Assembly (NCBI GenBank): GCA_001799285.1
Contig: MGTD01000020.1
Span: 1 to 42,589, forward strand
Reading direction: 5' to 3'
DNA length: 42,589 nt
Origin: Deltaproteobacteria bacterium RIFOXYD12_FULL_56_24
GTDB lineage: Bacteria; Desulfobacterota; Desulfobulbia; Desulfobulbales; Desulfurivibrionaceae
Part shown: one piece after another, positions 41,708 through 42,589 of the stretch
Layout: each line of letters starts with the position of its first letter
How positions within the stretch are numbered: the stretch's first letter is position 1
Notes under the pieces: generated by a model
What the model was told of the DNA's origin: nothing
The model's database searches: none
The model's input: only the letters and a program-made list of their open reading frames with translations
Translations under genes and position numbers: made by a program

Positions 41708-42321
41708 GGCACCCGGAAGAGAATCGGCAGCACGCCCATATGTTGCAGTCGTTCAATGAAGTGGAACAGGATGTAAAGCCAGATGAACATGGTGGCATCC
41801 AACAGCGACCGCCGGTAGACCCGGACATTGACCAGATAAAAATCCGGCTCCTTGAGCAGGCTCAGCCGGGGAATAAAACGCGGCACCCTTTTCAGGTATT
41901 CGGCATAGATCTCGCCGAATCGTGCCAGCAGGTATCTTTCCTCCGACCGGACCACAAACTGGTAATAGAGCAGAAAGGCCAGGGGCGCCAGCACCAGGAT
42001 CAGGAGGTTTTCTGAGACCAGTCCCATGCCGAGCACGCCGATGAAGCTGAAGAGATAGAGCGGGTTGCGGACCGCTGAATAGGGGCCGTTGGCGATAATC
42101 ATCTCATCCTTGTAGCCGCAGGCATACACCGAACTCCATAGCCGGCCGAAGGTGCAGACCACGATCAGGAAAAGGCCCGCAACCTCGAAGAGCAGGTCAA
42201 TGGGGCTGTCCCTTTCCCAGGAATGAGTAGAAAAGAGAAGGAGAAACAGGAACCCGAAGATGAGCACCCAGGAGACACCCTTTCGGTATTTTTGGGACCA
42301 GGTCAGACTTGGCAGCGTCAT
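41704..42321 (-). CDS. Isoprenylcysteine carboxyl methyltransferase-type membrane protein
   Basis: A 205-residue protein with about five hydrophobic segments and the ICMT/PEMT signature near residues 80-150: IANGPYSAVRNPLYLFSFIGVLGMGL followed by VVRSEERYLLARFGEIYAEYLKRVPRFIP, where the RNPxY and EE motifs bind S-adenosylmethionine. Bacterial members methylate lipids or small molecules; the substrate is unknown. The frame is open to 42354, but ATG 42321 (MTLPSLTW) gives the natural N-terminus. It is coupled to the downstream 118-aa protein. Confidence 0.85.
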   Translation of the reverse strand: MTLPSLTWSQKYRKGVSWVLIFGFLFLLLFSTHSWERDSPIDLLFEVAGLFLIVVCTFGRLWSSVYACGYKDEMIIANGPYSAVRNPLYLFSFIGVLGMGLVSENLLILVLAPLAFLLYYQFVVRSEERYLLARFGEIYAEYLKRVPRFIPRLSLLKEPDFYLVNVRVYRRSLLDATMFIWLYILFHFIERLQHMGVLPILFRVP

Positions 42322-42351
42322 GATGTATTCTCGTTTGCAGGTTTGATATTG

Positions 42352-42405
42352 CACCCAGAGGGTATACGTTTCGTTTGAGCAGGCAAGCTGCTCAACTCAG
42401 CTTTA
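42352..42405. repeat. 54-bp dispersed repeat, copy F2
   Basis: Second copy of the 8699-8752 repeat (46/54 identical). Its hairpin is longer, TTGAGCAG/CTGCTCAA around GCAAG. The last three bases are the stop codon of the TauE/SafE gene on the minus strand. Confidence 0.85.
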
Positions 42406-42589
42406 AATGATCCCGCTGCCGAGCAAAATAGCGATCAGGAAAAGCATGACCGCCACCACAACCTGCACGGTGCGGAGCGTTACCTTCTTGACCAGGCGGC
42501 TGCCCCAGAAAGCGCCGGTGAAGGCGGCCAGGGTGGCGATCAGGATGAGGGGCAGGTTGCCCATGACCTCCGCTGAGCCTAGGAGATCC
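42403..42589 (-). CDS. TauE/SafE family permease, C-terminal end only
   Basis: An open frame running in from the right edge encodes the last 61 residues of a membrane protein: NLPLILIATLAAFTGAFWGSRL, then the basic loop VKKVTLRTVQ and the final helix VVVAVMLFLIAILLGSG. This is the C-terminal half-repeat of the TauE/SafE (DUF81) sulfite or organosulfonate exporter family. The substrate cannot be inferred from this part. The stop lies inside repeat F2. Confidence 0.75.
   Translation of the reverse strand, partial: DLLGSAEVMGNLPLILIATLAAFTGAFWGSRLVKKVTLRTVQVVVAVMLFLIAILLGSGII

Overview
The window is ordinary chromosomal DNA of a Gram-negative, diderm bacterium with GC-rich genes. The gene types and order (serA - DUF1844 - ispE - tRNA-Gln - prs - rplY - pth - carD - rluD - coaE, FolE2 instead of FolE, a stand-alone IMP cyclohydrolase, LysM, HDOD and FmdB proteins, AmmeMemoRadiSam protein B) fit the Desulfobacterota, probably the Desulfobulbales. 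This placement is inferred from gene content; no database search was made.

Layout. 1-1430 (minus): a membrane diguanylate cyclase cut by the window edge. 2128-4932: a secreted caspase-like protein with a 225-bp tandem repeat. 5205-8189: tRNA-Gln(CTG), amrB and cysS, all minus. 8189-16920 (plus): a housekeeping block of serA, DUF1844, ispE, tRNA-Gln(TTG), prs, rplY, pth, carD, rluD and coaE, with three convincing intrinsic terminators and two promoter candidates. 16930-20184: folE2 (minus), an Hsp15-like S4 protein, purH N-domain only, purN and pyrR. 20269-23998: a cytoplasmic histidine kinase, a rhomboid protease, trxB (minus) and a DUF493 protein. 24062-26898: divergent copZ/copA copper genes. 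27115-31390: LysM and HDOD proteins, then a minus-strand lipoprotein-coaBC pair and a nitroreductase remnant. 31472-40914 (plus): tatD, PLP-binding protein, U32 peptidase, then a tightly packed LolA-like / two FtsX-type permeases / ATPase / outer-membrane barrel set that looks like an envelope lipid or lipoprotein export system. 40997-42589 (minus): FmdB zinc ribbon, a small membrane protein, an isoprenylcysteine-type methyltransferase and the end of a TauE/SafE permease.

The most unusual signal is not in the proteins. Between genes sits a family of 130-170 bp fold-back elements (5413-5544, 16145-16279, 21694-21855, and a relative at 31038-31207). Their ends are near-perfect inverted repeats (type GTAAnCGTTCA), they contain two internal hairpins, and the stems keep pairing although the sequence differs between copies. 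Two copies carry an additional conserved half-module on the same side. They lie directly after stop codons or directly before start codons. A second, unrelated 54-bp repeat occurs twice (8699-8752 and 42352-42405). REP-like and other repeats of kinds recalled from many genomes occur at 18235-18386 and 38734-38915; the latter sits inside the exporter gene cluster.
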